A stretch of 5,615 nucleotides of DNA, taken from Gemmatimonadales bacterium. Lineage in GTDB: Bacteria; Gemmatimonadota; Gemmatimonadetes; Gemmatimonadales; GWC2-71-9. The notes beneath the pieces are model-generated. The model did no database searches, was not told the DNA's origin, and worked only from the letters and a program-made list of their open reading frames with translations. A program made the position numbers and the translations under genes. Where the stretch lies: NCBI GenBank assembly GCA_013816685.1, contig JACDDX010000126.1, positions 1 through 5,615 of the forward strand. Reading direction: 5' to 3'. Each line of letters begins with the position of its first letter. Position 1 is the first letter of the stretch. Shown here in pieces: positions 1 through 5,615 of this stretch.

Positions 1-38
1 CTCGTGAACGGATTTTGACTTTCGGTGTATGTTCAGGT

Positions 39-1295
39 ATGGACCTCGACACCAAGCTGGCAGCCCTGGCAGACGCCGCGAAGTACGATGCGAGCTGCGC
101 CAGCAGCGGCTCGCGAGGGCGGCGTGCCCGCGGCACCGGCGTCGGCAGCACGGAGCGGCTCGGCATCTGTCACAGCTACACACCGGACGGACGCTGTGTG
201 TCGCTGCTCAAGTTGCTTCTGACCAACTACTGCATCTACGATTGCGCCCACTGCATCAACCGCCGCTCCGGCGGCGTGCGGCGTGCCCGCTTCACACCCG
301 ACGAAGTCGTCTGGCTCACCCTCGAATTCTACCGACGCAATTATGTCGAAGGGCTTTTTCTCAGCTCGGGGATCATCCGGGGGCCCGATTCCACCATGGA
401 GCAGCTCGTGGAGGTGGCGCGCCGACTCCGAACCGATCACGGGTTCGGGGGCTACATCCATCTCAAGACCATCCCGAATGCTTCCCCCGACCTCATTCTC
501 GAGGCGGGCCATTGGGCGGACCGGCTGAGCATTAACGTCGAGCTGCCGCGCCAGCGCGATCTCGATGCGCTAGCACCCGACAAGGAGCTGGTGCAGATCC
601 GCCGGTCCATGGATCTCGTCCGAGACGGAATCGCCGAGGCGCGGAGCGGGGCGAAGGGGTCGCACACCGCAGCGCCCACGTTCGCGCCGGCGGGCCAGGC
701 TACGCAGATGATCGTCGGCGCCACCGATGCGTCCGACGCGGTCATCCTGGACGCCACCGCGACGCTCTACCGGAGCCAGCAGATCCGACGAGTCTATTTC
801 TCCGCCTTTAGCCCGATTCCGGACGCCTCGCCCGACCTGCCCTCGGCCGCCCCCCCGCTCCTCCGCGAGCACCGGCTCTACCAGGCCGACTGGCTGATGC
901 GCTTCTACGGCTACGGTGCCGGCGAGCTGGCGAACGAGTCGGCGCCGCAGCTCGAACTGCGCGTCGACCCGAAGCTCGCGTGGGCGCTGCGGAACCCGGA
1001 GCGTTTTCCGATCGACGTCAACCGCGCGGACCGGGAGGATCTCCTGCGCATTCCCGGAGTCGGGGTCCGGAGCGTGGATCGCATCATTGCCGCCCGCGGG
1101 TGGACCCGGCTTCGACTCGACGACCTGCGCCGCCTCAGAGTCGCCCTCCATCGCGCCCGGCCGTTCGTCGTGCTGCCCGATCACGTGCCCACCGGACCGG
1201 TATTCGACGCTGCCGCGCTGGGTGCGCGCCTGACCCGTGCGTCGCAACTCGAATTGTTTTCCGCGGCAGCATCGGCCCGGCACGGCGAACTGTGA
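39..1295 (+). CDS. Putative DNA modification/repair radical SAM protein (UDG-linked family, TIGR03916-like)
   Basis: This is a 418-residue protein if started at the ATG at 39. It matches the radical SAM family that co-occurs with DUF4130 proteins and UdgX-type uracil-DNA glycosylases; the family's reaction is unknown. Seen directly: the family-typical N-terminus with DAAKYDASCASSGS (residues 13-25), then a Cys-x3-Cys-x2-Cys cluster at Cys65, Cys69 and Cys72 (CIYDCAHC). Such a cluster ligates the [4Fe-4S] centre that cleaves S-adenosylmethionine. Further Cys at 20, 44 and 53 precede it. A helix-hairpin-helix follows near residues 325-365 (IDVNRADREDLLRIPGVG), a non-specific DNA-binding motif, so DNA is the likely target. 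An in-frame TTG at 15 would add 8 residues, but the family start and the ATG favour 39; neither start has a convincing Shine-Dalgarno. The stop at 1293-1295 overlaps the next ATG by one base, so the two genes are probably translationally coupled. The family is clear; the substrate is inference. Confidence 0.93.
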   Translation: MDLDTKLAALADAAKYDASCASSGSRGRRARGTGVGSTERLGICHSYTPDGRCVSLLKLLLTNYCIYDCAHCINRRSGGVRRARFTPDEVVWLTLEFYRRNYVEGLFLSSGIIRGPDSTMEQLVEVARRLRTDHGFGGYIHLKTIPNASPDLILEAGHWADRLSINVELPRQRDLDALAPDKELVQIRRSMDLVRDGIAEARSGAKGSHTAAPTFAPAGQATQMIVGATDASDAVILDATATLYRSQQIRRVYFSAFSPIPDASPDLPSAAPPLLREHRLYQADWLMRFYGYGAGELANESAPQLELRVDPKLAWALRNPERFPIDVNRADREDLLRIPGVGVRSVDRIIAARGWTRLRLDDLRRLRVALHRARPFVVLPDHVPTGPVFDAAALGARLTRASQLELFSAAASARHGEL

Positions 1296-2821
1296 TGGAG
1301 GTGACGTTCGACCCATCGGTCGATGGCTGGCGGAGCGCCGCACGCGCACTGCTGGTCGAGGGTGTAGCGCCCGCCGACATCACGTGGCGTCCAAACGACC
1401 CTACCGGGTGCCAGCAGTACGCGGCACTGGAGTCGGCTGGTGCGCCTGACGTGCACGGGCGCGCGGCCGCCAGTGTGCCACGGCAGTTCCTCAGGCTCGC
1501 CGCGTCGGTGAGCTGTCATCGCGCTCCCGGGCGCTGGGATGCGCTGTACCGCGTACTGTGGCGGCTCACCGGTGACGAGCGGCATCTCCTCGAAGTGGCG
1601 ACCGATGTCGACGTGCATCGGGTGCTGCAGATGGATCGGGACGTGCGGCGCGCTGCGCACAAAATGAAAGCGTTCGTCCGGTTCCGCACCGTAGCCGGTG
1701 GCGATCAGACGCCCCGCTACGTCGCCTGGTTCGAGCCGGCCCACCACGTGGTCGAGCGGGCCGCGCCCTTCTTCTGCCGCCGCTTCCGCTCGATGCGCTG
1801 GTCCATCCTCACGCCCGAGCGCTGCGCCCACTGGGACACGCGAGAGCTGGCCTTCTCTCCCGGTCTGCCCCGAGGCGCGGTGCCGGCCGCCGACCACCTC
1901 GAGCCGCTCTGGCGGACATACTACGCGGGGACGTTCAATCCCGCTCGGCTCAACCTCTCGCAGATGCGCTCCGAGATGGCGATCCGCTACTGGCGGAACC
2001 TGCCGGAGGCACGGCTCATCCGCGAGCTGGCCCGCGGAGCGCCCGGGCGAGTCGCGCGAATGCTGGCGGAACAGGGACGCGCCGCGGAGACGCTGCCCCG
2101 CGATTGCGCGGCGATCGTCGAGCCGGCGGTGGAACCCGGGCCAGCGCGGCGCGCTCCGGCAGAGCCCGCGACTGTCCCCGGGTGGCATTCCCGGTACGAT
2201 CCCGGCCTCGAGGCCGCCCGGCAGCGTGGCGAACAGGTCGCACGGCGTGCCCCACTGGGTGTCACGGTACCGGGGGGAGGACGGGTGCTGGTGGGCATCG
2301 CGGGGTGGACCGACCCGACCCTGACCCGGACCCGGGTTTTCTACCCGCCGGGCGTCGAATCGGCGGAGGCTCGGCTGCGGTACTATTCGTCGCTGTTTCC
2401 CTTGGTGGAGGTGGACTCGACCTACTACGTCCTGCCGACCCGCGCCAATGCAGCGGCGTGGGCCGCGCGCACGCCTGACCATTTCATCTTCAACGTCAAG
2501 GCGCACGGGCTGATGACCGGGCACGGCACCGACGTCCGCCGCCTCCCTGACTGGCTCCGGCGCGCGCTGCCGCGCGGGTGGGCGCAACAGCGGGCAGCGA
2601 CCGATCGGCTGTACGCTCGCGACCTGCCGCCAGCGCTGCATGACGAAATCTGGCGGCGCTTCCTGGATGCCATCGCCCCGCTCCGGGAGGCCGGGAAGCT
2701 GGGCGCTATCCTGCTCCAGTATCCACGGTGGTTCACCCCTTCGCGGGAGAGCACGGGCGCTCACTCGATCCCGCGAGCGACTCGGCGACATCCCCGGCGC
2801 GGTGGAATTTCGGCACCGTGA
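1295..2821 (+). CDS. DUF4130 probable DNA metabolism protein fused to the N-terminal half of a DUF72 domain (frameshifted)
   Basis: As read, this frame gives 508 residues. Residues 1 to about 260 match the DUF4130 family (TIGR03915-like 'probable DNA metabolism protein'), the usual partner of the upstream radical SAM gene. Landmarks are HKMKAFVRF (122-130), YVAWFEPAHHVVERAAPFF (142-160), ILTPERCAHWD (171-181), YYAGTFNPARLN (209-220) and YWRNLPEA (232-239). Residues about 262-327 form a Pro/Ala/Arg-rich linker. From residue 331 a DUF72 (YecE-like) domain starts: VLVGIAGWTDP (331-341), VFYPPGV (348-354), LVEVDSTYYVLP (370-381), FIFNVKAHGLMTGH (397-410), LGAILLQYPRWFTPSRES (469-486). After about residue 486 the frame leaves the family; the last 21 residues are unrelated basic sequence ending at TGA 2819-2821. 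The rest of DUF72 lies one base out of phase to 3203. With one base removed the product would be about 635 residues. The start ATG lacks a Shine-Dalgarno and depends on coupling at TGATG. The DUF4130 part is intact and could work alone. Its biochemical activity is not established. Confidence 0.88.
   Translation: MEVTFDPSVDGWRSAARALLVEGVAPADITWRPNDPTGCQQYAALESAGAPDVHGRAAASVPRQFLRLAASVSCHRAPGRWDALYRVLWRLTGDERHLLEVATDVDVHRVLQMDRDVRRAAHKMKAFVRFRTVAGGDQTPRYVAWFEPAHHVVERAAPFFCRRFRSMRWSILTPERCAHWDTRELAFSPGLPRGAVPAADHLEPLWRTYYAGTFNPARLNLSQMRSEMAIRYWRNLPEARLIRELARGAPGRVARMLAEQGRAAETLPRDCAAIVEPAVEPGPARRAPAEPATVPGWHSRYDPGLEAARQRGEQVARRAPLGVTVPGGGRVLVGIAGWTDPTLTRTRVFYPPGVESAEARLRYYSSLFPLVEVDSTYYVLPTRANAAAWAARTPDHFIFNVKAHGLMTGHGTDVRRLPDWLRRALPRGWAQQRAATDRLYARDLPPALHDEIWRRFLDAIAPLREAGKLGAILLQYPRWFTPSRESTGAHSIPRATRRHPRRGGISAP
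2741..2787 (+). other. Frameshift zone inside the DUF72 domain
   Basis: Family-like sequence in the upstream frame holds through FTPSRES (codons to 2752). Family-like sequence in the downstream frame is recognisable from about RERLGDIP (2772 on). The GGG runs at 2745-2747 and 2755-2757 are natural places for a one-base length error. Dropping one G from 2755-2757 gives a continuous SRESTALTRSRERLGDIP. The exact base cannot be fixed from sequence alone, because a 2-base loss fits nearly as well. No classical slippery heptamer with a downstream pseudoknot is evident. Confidence 0.7.
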
Positions 2822-3203
2822 CTGGCTGGACGAACGGCATGCCCGGCGGGCGCTCGGTCTGCTGGAGTCGCTCGGCCTGAGCTATGTCGTGGTGGATGCC
2901 CCGCAGGGCTTCGAGAGCAGCGTGCCGCCGCGGGTGGCCATCACCTCCCAGCGGCTCGCGGTCTTCCGCTTTCACGGCCGGCGGTGCGCGACCTGGGAAG
3001 CGCGGAACGACCCCGCGACCGAGCGGTACCGTTACCTGTATCCACGGGACGAGCTGGCGCCCTGGGCAGGGAGCGCGATGGAGGCGGCGATACGGGCCGG
3101 CATGGTGCACGTCATCTTCAATAACTGCCATGGCAACTACGGCGCGACGAACGCCTTCGAGTTCACCCCGCTGCTGCTCGAAGGCGCGACGACGTCCGCA
3201 TGA
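2757..3203 (+). pseudogene. Out-of-frame C-terminal half of the DUF72 (YecE-like) domain
   Basis: From about 2757 this frame reads ALTRSRERLGDIPGAVEFRH and goes on to the TGA at 3201-3203, about 148 codons. It carries the second half of DUF72: GAVEFRHRDWL, then AVFRFHGRR, RYLYPRDELAPW, and the C-terminal signature VIFNNCHGNYGATNAFEF near 3110-3165, matching the family pattern of Asn-Asn ... Asn-Ala. It continues without a gap from the DUF72 first half encoded in the preceding frame. I therefore read it as one gene with a 1-base insertion (or 2-base deletion), not as a separate gene. This frame is open from at least an ATG at 2640, but translation from there (MTKSGG...) is out-of-frame noise. 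No ribosome binding site with a plausible start was found between 2740 and 2810. Its last 41 bases are antisense to the end of the FtsH-family gene. Confidence 0.8.
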
Positions 3204-5007
3204 TCACGCCGTGCGAGGTGAAGAGGGCCATCACCTCGGCCCCTTCGAGCGTCTCTCGCTCGAGCAGGCACTTCGCCAGCGCCTCGAGCGCCGATCGGTG
3301 CTCGGCGATCGCCTGCCGCACGCGGGAGTAGAGCTCTTCCACGAGGGCGCCGACATCGCGGTCCATCGAGGCGTGCAGCTCCGCGCTGACCGCCCCCGCG
3401 CTCTCCCGCTCGTCGAAGGCCACCAGGCCGGTCGTCGTTCCCATGCCCAGCTTGTAGACCATCTCCCGCGCGACCCGCGTCGTGTGCTGGAGATCGGCTT
3501 TGGCGCCGCTGGTGACCGCCTCGGTGCCGAACGCCACTTCCTCCGCGGCGCGGCCGCCGAGGCCCTTGCAGATCTGCCCTTCGAGGTAGCGGCGGGAGTG
3601 GAGGACCGTTTCGCCCGGTGAGAAATGGGCGACGCCCATGGCCTGGCCGCGTGGCTGGATGCTCACCTTGTGCAGGCCGTCCTCGGCATGAAACAGCACG
3701 CCGGCCAGCGCGTGACCGGCCTCGTGGATCGCGACGACCCGCCACTCGTCGTCGGTGGCACTGAACCCCGTGCGCTCCTTGCCGAGGAGCAGCCGGTCGC
3801 GCGCCAGCTCCACGTGGCTCCATTCTACGGTGACGGCGTCCTCGCGCGCGGCCGCGATCGCGGCTTCGTTCACCAGATTCGCCAGCTCGGCGCCGCTGGT
3901 CTGGGGCATCAGCCGGGCGAGCCGGGCGAGATCGACGCTCGCTCCCATGGGCACGCCCCGCTGGCGCACGTGGAGCCGGAGGATCGCTTCGCGTTCGATG
4001 GCCGTCGGCAGTCCCACGGTGACCGCTCGGTCGAACCGGCCGGGACGGAGCAGCGCGGGATCGAGCGTCTCCTGCCGGTTGGTGGCGCCGAGGACCAGCA
4101 CCTGCTCGCGCGGGGAGAAGCCGTCCATTTCGACCAGCAGCTGATTGAGCGTGCGGTCGTCCTCGTTGTGACTCTGGTTCCGGCCGCGGCGACCGCCGAG
4201 GGCGTCGAGCTCGTCGATGAAGATCACCCCACCCCGACGGCGCGCCTTCTTGAACAGCTTCTTCACCCGCGCCACACCCAGGCCCACCAGGAAGCCGGTG
4301 ACCTCGCTGCCCGCGATGGCGAAGAAGGGAACACCGGCCTCGCCGGCCACGGCCCGGGCCATGAGCGTCTTGCCGGTGCCGGGCGGCCCGAAGACGAGCA
4401 CGCCCTTAGGTGTCCGCGCTCCTACCGAGTGGAACCGCTCAGGCGTCTTGAGGAACTCGACCAGCTCGCGCAGCTCGGCGACGGTGCCGTCGTTGCCCGC
4501 AACATCGGCGAAGGTGGTCCGCGATCGCACGTTGGAGCCGATCTCGCCCATCTCGCCACCCATATTGGTCTGGCGGCGGAGGATCAGGGCAATTCCCGCC
4601 AGCACGAGGGCGGTAAGACCCAGCTGACGGGCGAAGTCACCATTCTGCCCCGGCTCCTCCATCGTCACGGGCACGCCGGCGCGTTCCGCCCGCTCGAGCA
4701 CGGGCGTCACGTCCGCCGTCGGGTAGATCACCCGGAATGCGGAGCCGGCCCGGGCCCCGTCCGCGCCGCGCGACCAGATCCCCAGCACCTCGTGCTCGGG
4801 GATGATGGTGATGCGACTGACCGTGCCGGCATCGAGGTGTCGGAGAAAGGTCGAGTAGGCGAGTTCCGCAGGGGCGGGCGCCCGCGCGACGATCCAGCGC
4901 ATCGCGAGCACTCCGGCACCGATGAGCATGACCACACCCAACGGCCAGAGCCAAGCCGACCGGGTGGCGCGCCATCGGGCAAACGCCCGGCGGAGGTTCT
5001 GGAGCAT
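3163..5007 (-). CDS. ftsH: FtsH-family membrane-anchored ATP-dependent zinc metalloprotease
   Basis: A 614-residue AAA+ protease of peptidase family M41, close to the usual family length. Such proteases form membrane hexamers that unfold and degrade membrane and short-lived cytosolic proteins. Order: basic N-terminus, membrane segment about 19-37, short extracytoplasmic domain about 45-125 with the family-typical YSTFLRHLDAGTVSRI (51-66), second membrane segment about 128-144, then the AAA module. Walker A is GPPGTGKT (207-214) and Walker B VIFIDELD (261-268). The second region of homology ends in LLRPGRFDR, with presumed arginine fingers R321 and R324. The protease has the zinc motif HEAGH (428-432) and a third ligand Asp505 in GAKADL, so it should be active. 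Oddities: the pore loop reads GFLVGLG where the family has MFVGVG, and a helix usually reading GFSGADL is QTSGAEL, so it may be a divergent paralogue. The ATG at 5007 has GAGG five bases upstream; a TTG at 5079 would add 24 atypical residues and is disfavoured. It is divergent from the small membrane gene. Confidence 0.95.
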   Translation of the reverse strand: MLQNLRRAFARWRATRSAWLWPLGVVMLIGAGVLAMRWIVARAPAPAELAYSTFLRHLDAGTVSRITIIPEHEVLGIWSRGADGARAGSAFRVIYPTADVTPVLERAERAGVPVTMEEPGQNGDFARQLGLTALVLAGIALILRRQTNMGGEMGEIGSNVRSRTTFADVAGNDGTVAELRELVEFLKTPERFHSVGARTPKGVLVFGPPGTGKTLMARAVAGEAGVPFFAIAGSEVTGFLVGLGVARVKKLFKKARRRGGVIFIDELDALGGRRGRNQSHNEDDRTLNQLLVEMDGFSPREQVLVLGATNRQETLDPALLRPGRFDRAVTVGLPTAIEREAILRLHVRQRGVPMGASVDLARLARLMPQTSGAELANLVNEAAIAAAREDAVTVEWSHVELARDRLLLGKERTGFSATDDEWRVVAIHEAGHALAGVLFHAEDGLHKVSIQPRGQAMGVAHFSPGETVLHSRRYLEGQICKGLGGRAAEEVAFGTEAVTSGAKADLQHTTRVAREMVYKLGMGTTTGLVAFDERESAGAVSAELHASMDRDVGALVEELYSRVRQAIAEHRSALEALAKCLLERETLEGAEVMALFTSHGVIMRTSSRLRAAAG

Positions 5008-5012
5008 CGAAG

Positions 5013-5016
5013 CCTC
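5013..5016 (-). promoter_or_regulatory. Ribosome binding site that fixes the FtsH-family start at 5007
   Basis: On the minus strand the bases before the ATG read CCCGAGGCTTCG. This places GAGG five bases upstream of the start codon, a good Shine-Dalgarno. The competing in-frame start at 5077-5079 is a TTG, and the protein begins in family-like sequence (basic residues, then a membrane segment) only after 5007. Confidence 0.6.
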
Positions 5017-5162
5017 GGGATGATTCGGCCGCAGGACGGAGCACGGGCGACGAGCAAGGCAAGCTACACGTCCCGCCAAGCCGACGGAACCGGCCGCGCA
5101 TGGCGAGGGACGCCCGACGCCAATGTAAGAGCGGTCACAGACGGCCGACCGGGCCGAGACTA

Positions 5163-5191
5163 TTTATCACATACGCCGCTGGGCCGGTCAC
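5163..5191 (-). promoter_or_regulatory. Candidate sigma-70-type promoter for the FtsH-family gene
   Basis: Read on the minus strand, GTGACC (plus 5186-5191) is followed after exactly 17 bases by GATAAA (plus 5163-5168). Each box matches 4 of 6 consensus bases (TTGACA / TATAAT). It lies in the only AT-rich island (about 5159-5174) of the divergent intergenic region and would leave a leader of roughly 150 bases. The same island could serve the plus-strand small gene, but no good -35 box was found in that direction. Prediction by eye only. Confidence 0.3.
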
Positions 5192-5224
5192 CTGCCGCCG
5201 CGGGCGTGCGGTCGTCCTTTTCCC

Positions 5225-5230
5225 GGGGAG
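5225..5230 (+). promoter_or_regulatory. Ribosome binding site of the lmo0937-family gene
   Basis: GGGGAG lies eight bases before the ATG at 5239. It fixes the start of a 49-codon gene that is otherwise buried inside a much longer meaningless plus-strand reading frame. Confidence 0.6.
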
Positions 5231-5238
5231 ATCTTCCC

Positions 5239-5388
5239 ATGCTGCTGTGGCTTGCCATCATCCTGTTCGTGGCCTGGATTCTGGGCTGGGGTGTGTTTCA
5301 CGTGGCCGGTGGCCTGATCCACCTGCTTCTCGTGATTGCGCTGGTGGTGTTCCTGATCAATTTCATCACCGGCCGCCGCACCGTCTAG
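5239..5388 (+). CDS. lmo0937 family small membrane protein (DUF5670-like)
   Basis: A 49-residue protein, almost entirely hydrophobic. Two membrane segments are visible, about residues 2-18 (MLLWLAIILFVAWILGW) and 25-43 (LIHLLLVIALVVFLINF), joined by a short GVFHVAGG turn. It ends in a basic tail, TGRRTV. The pattern W-L-x-x-I-L-x-x-x-W-x-L-G followed by HxAGGLIHLLLVIA is the signature of the lmo0937 family. These are very small proteins of about 50 residues, widespread in bacteria and of unknown function, sometimes linked to envelope or general stress. The start is supported by GGGGAG at 5225-5230. The same frame stays open far upstream, but that part is antisense to the FtsH-family gene and is not coding. 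Its divergent placement next to a membrane protease is suggestive only. The family call is strong; the function is not known. Confidence 0.88.
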   Translation: MLLWLAIILFVAWILGWGVFHVAGGLIHLLLVIALVVFLINFITGRRTV

Positions 5389-5409
5389 CGCCCCGCTCCC
5401 ACAACAAAC

Positions 5410-5441
5410 CGGCCCGGCATCCCATGGAGGATGCCGGGCCG
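5410..5441. terminator. Perfect 13-bp hairpin, probable bidirectional intrinsic terminator
   Basis: CGGCCCGGCATCC (5410-5422) and its exact reverse complement (5429-5441) flank a six-base loop, CATGGA. On the plus strand it is followed by ATTTGCGTT, and on the minus strand by GTTTGTTGTG. The T-tracts are modest but present on both sides. It sits in the 70-base gap between two convergent genes, 21 bases past the stop of the lmo0937-family gene and 17 bases past the stop of the PKD gene, as expected for a shared terminator. Confidence 0.82.
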
Positions 5442-5458
5442 ATTTGCGTTGCGACGAC

Positions 5459-5615
5459 TCAGCGGGCGACAGTCACCGAATGCGTGATGCTGTCCTTGGC
5501 GCCGTCGTTGTCCGTGGCGGTCAGCGTCACCTTGTAGGTGCCCGAGCCGGCGTAGCTGTGCGAGGGATTCTTCGAGGTGCTGGTCGAGCCGTCGGCGAAG
5601 GTCCACTTCCAGGCG
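5459..5615 (-). CDS. C-terminal end of a PKD-domain protein (5' end outside the window)
   Basis: Read on the minus strand from the window edge, the last 51 codons encode AWKWTFADGSTS, then NPSHSYAGSGTYKVTLTATD, then NDGAKDSITHSVTVAR, with TGA at 5459-5461. This is a PKD (polycystic kidney disease) domain of the Ig-like beta-sandwich type. The core motifs are W-x-F-x-D-G-S, N-P-S-H-x-Y, G-T-Y-x-V-T-L-T-x-T-D-x-D-G, and a final V-T-V strand. Such domains are usually found on the outside of cells, in secreted or surface proteins such as peptidases, glycosidases and adhesins, where they act as spacers or binding modules. The domain is the extreme C-terminus, and no sorting signal follows it. The N-terminal part and any catalytic domain lie beyond the window, so the protein's role cannot be named. 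It converges on the lmo0937-family gene across the hairpin at 5410-5441. Confidence 0.85.
   Translation of the reverse strand, partial: AWKWTFADGSTSTSKNPSHSYAGSGTYKVTLTATDNDGAKDSITHSVTVAR

Larger units (their letters stand above)
5008..5238. other. Divergent intergenic region between the FtsH-family gene and the lmo0937-family gene
   Basis: These 231 bases separate two divergently oriented genes and should hold both promoters. Seen in it: the AT-rich island at about 5159-5174, the minus-strand promoter candidate, and a Shine-Dalgarno for each gene at its edges. No tRNA, small ORF with a plausible ribosome binding site, or strong hairpin was seen. Plus-strand ORFs that cross it from inside the protease gene are antisense shadows. 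Confidence 0.6.

Noticed and set aside
22..34. GTTC half-site (31-34) as part of a LexA/SOS box before the repair gene
   Set aside because: The matching left half (GAAC at the right spacing) is absent. The nearby GAAC at 6-9 is at the wrong distance.
15..38. TTG start at 15 for the radical SAM gene, and TTGACT at 15-20 as a -35 box
   Set aside because: The family N-terminus begins at the ATG at 39. No ribosome binding site precedes the TTG, and no -10 box lies at a proper distance from TTGACT.
2324..2340. GACCCGGACCCGGGTTTT, a terminator-like hairpin with a T run
   Set aside because: It lies inside the conserved start of the DUF72 domain (TRTRVFYPPG). The stem is short and the bases are explained by the coding sequence.
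1181..2791. Long minus-strand open frame (536 codons) opposite the radical SAM/DUF4130/DUF72 genes
   Set aside because: It is antisense to a strand with clear family matches. Its translation is rich in Arg, Gly and Pro with no recognisable motif, as expected for a G+C-rich shadow frame.
2802..2810. GTG at 2802 as an independent start making the second DUF72 half a separate gene
   Set aside because: No ribosome binding site is present, and the DUF72 domain would begin mid-fold. The halves are better explained as one frameshifted gene.
5008..5079. Upstream TTG start (5077-5079) for the FtsH-family gene
   Set aside because: It would add 24 Arg/Cys-rich residues unlike the family and lacks a ribosome binding site. 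The ATG at 5007 has GAGG at good spacing.
3625..5388. Long plus-strand open frame (587 codons) running through the FtsH-family gene into the small membrane gene
   Set aside because: All of it before 5239 is antisense to the protease or intergenic. Only the last 49 codons, after a proper ribosome binding site, are a real gene.

Overview
The window is a G+C-rich piece of bacterial chromosome, roughly two thirds G+C by eye. Coding is dense and codon use looks uniform, with no sign of mobile DNA. The gene content (radical SAM/DUF4130 DNA-repair pair, an FtsH-type protease, a tiny lmo0937-family membrane protein, a PKD-domain protein) would suit Gemmatimonadota or another high-G+C environmental phylum. 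No rRNA or other taxonomic marker is present, so the phylum is a guess.

Layout. (1) Positions 39-3203, plus strand: a two-gene unit. The first gene is a putative DNA modification/repair radical SAM protein with a C-terminal helix-hairpin-helix. Its stop codon overlaps by one base the start of a DUF4130 'probable DNA metabolism protein'. That second gene continues through a Pro/Ala/Arg-rich linker into a DUF72 (YecE-like) domain. The DUF72 half is split by a frameshift near 2745-2760: the first half reads in the DUF4130 frame and the second half reads one base later, to 3203. (2) Positions 3163-5007, minus strand: a 614-residue membrane-anchored AAA+ zinc protease of the FtsH family. It is complete in its catalytic motifs but unusual at the substrate-gripping pore loop. 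Its 3' end overlaps the 3' end of the DUF72 frame by 41 bases, tail to tail. (3) Positions 5008-5238: a divergent intergenic region with an AT-rich island, a candidate promoter for the protease, and a good ribosome binding site for the next gene. (4) Positions 5239-5388, plus strand: a 49-residue lmo0937-family membrane protein. (5) Positions 5389-5458: a convergent gap holding a perfect 13-bp hairpin, probably a bidirectional terminator. (6) Positions 5459-5615, minus strand: the last 51 codons of a protein ending in a PKD domain; the gene runs off the window.

The most interesting part is the first unit. Radical SAM and DUF4130 proteins are known to travel together and with a UdgX-type uracil-DNA glycosylase, which is often fused directly behind DUF4130. 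Here a DUF72 domain sits in that position instead. This suggests a nucleic-acid repair or modification role for DUF72, whose function is not established. The frameshift leaves open whether the fusion is intact in the living strain (sequencing error) or decaying.
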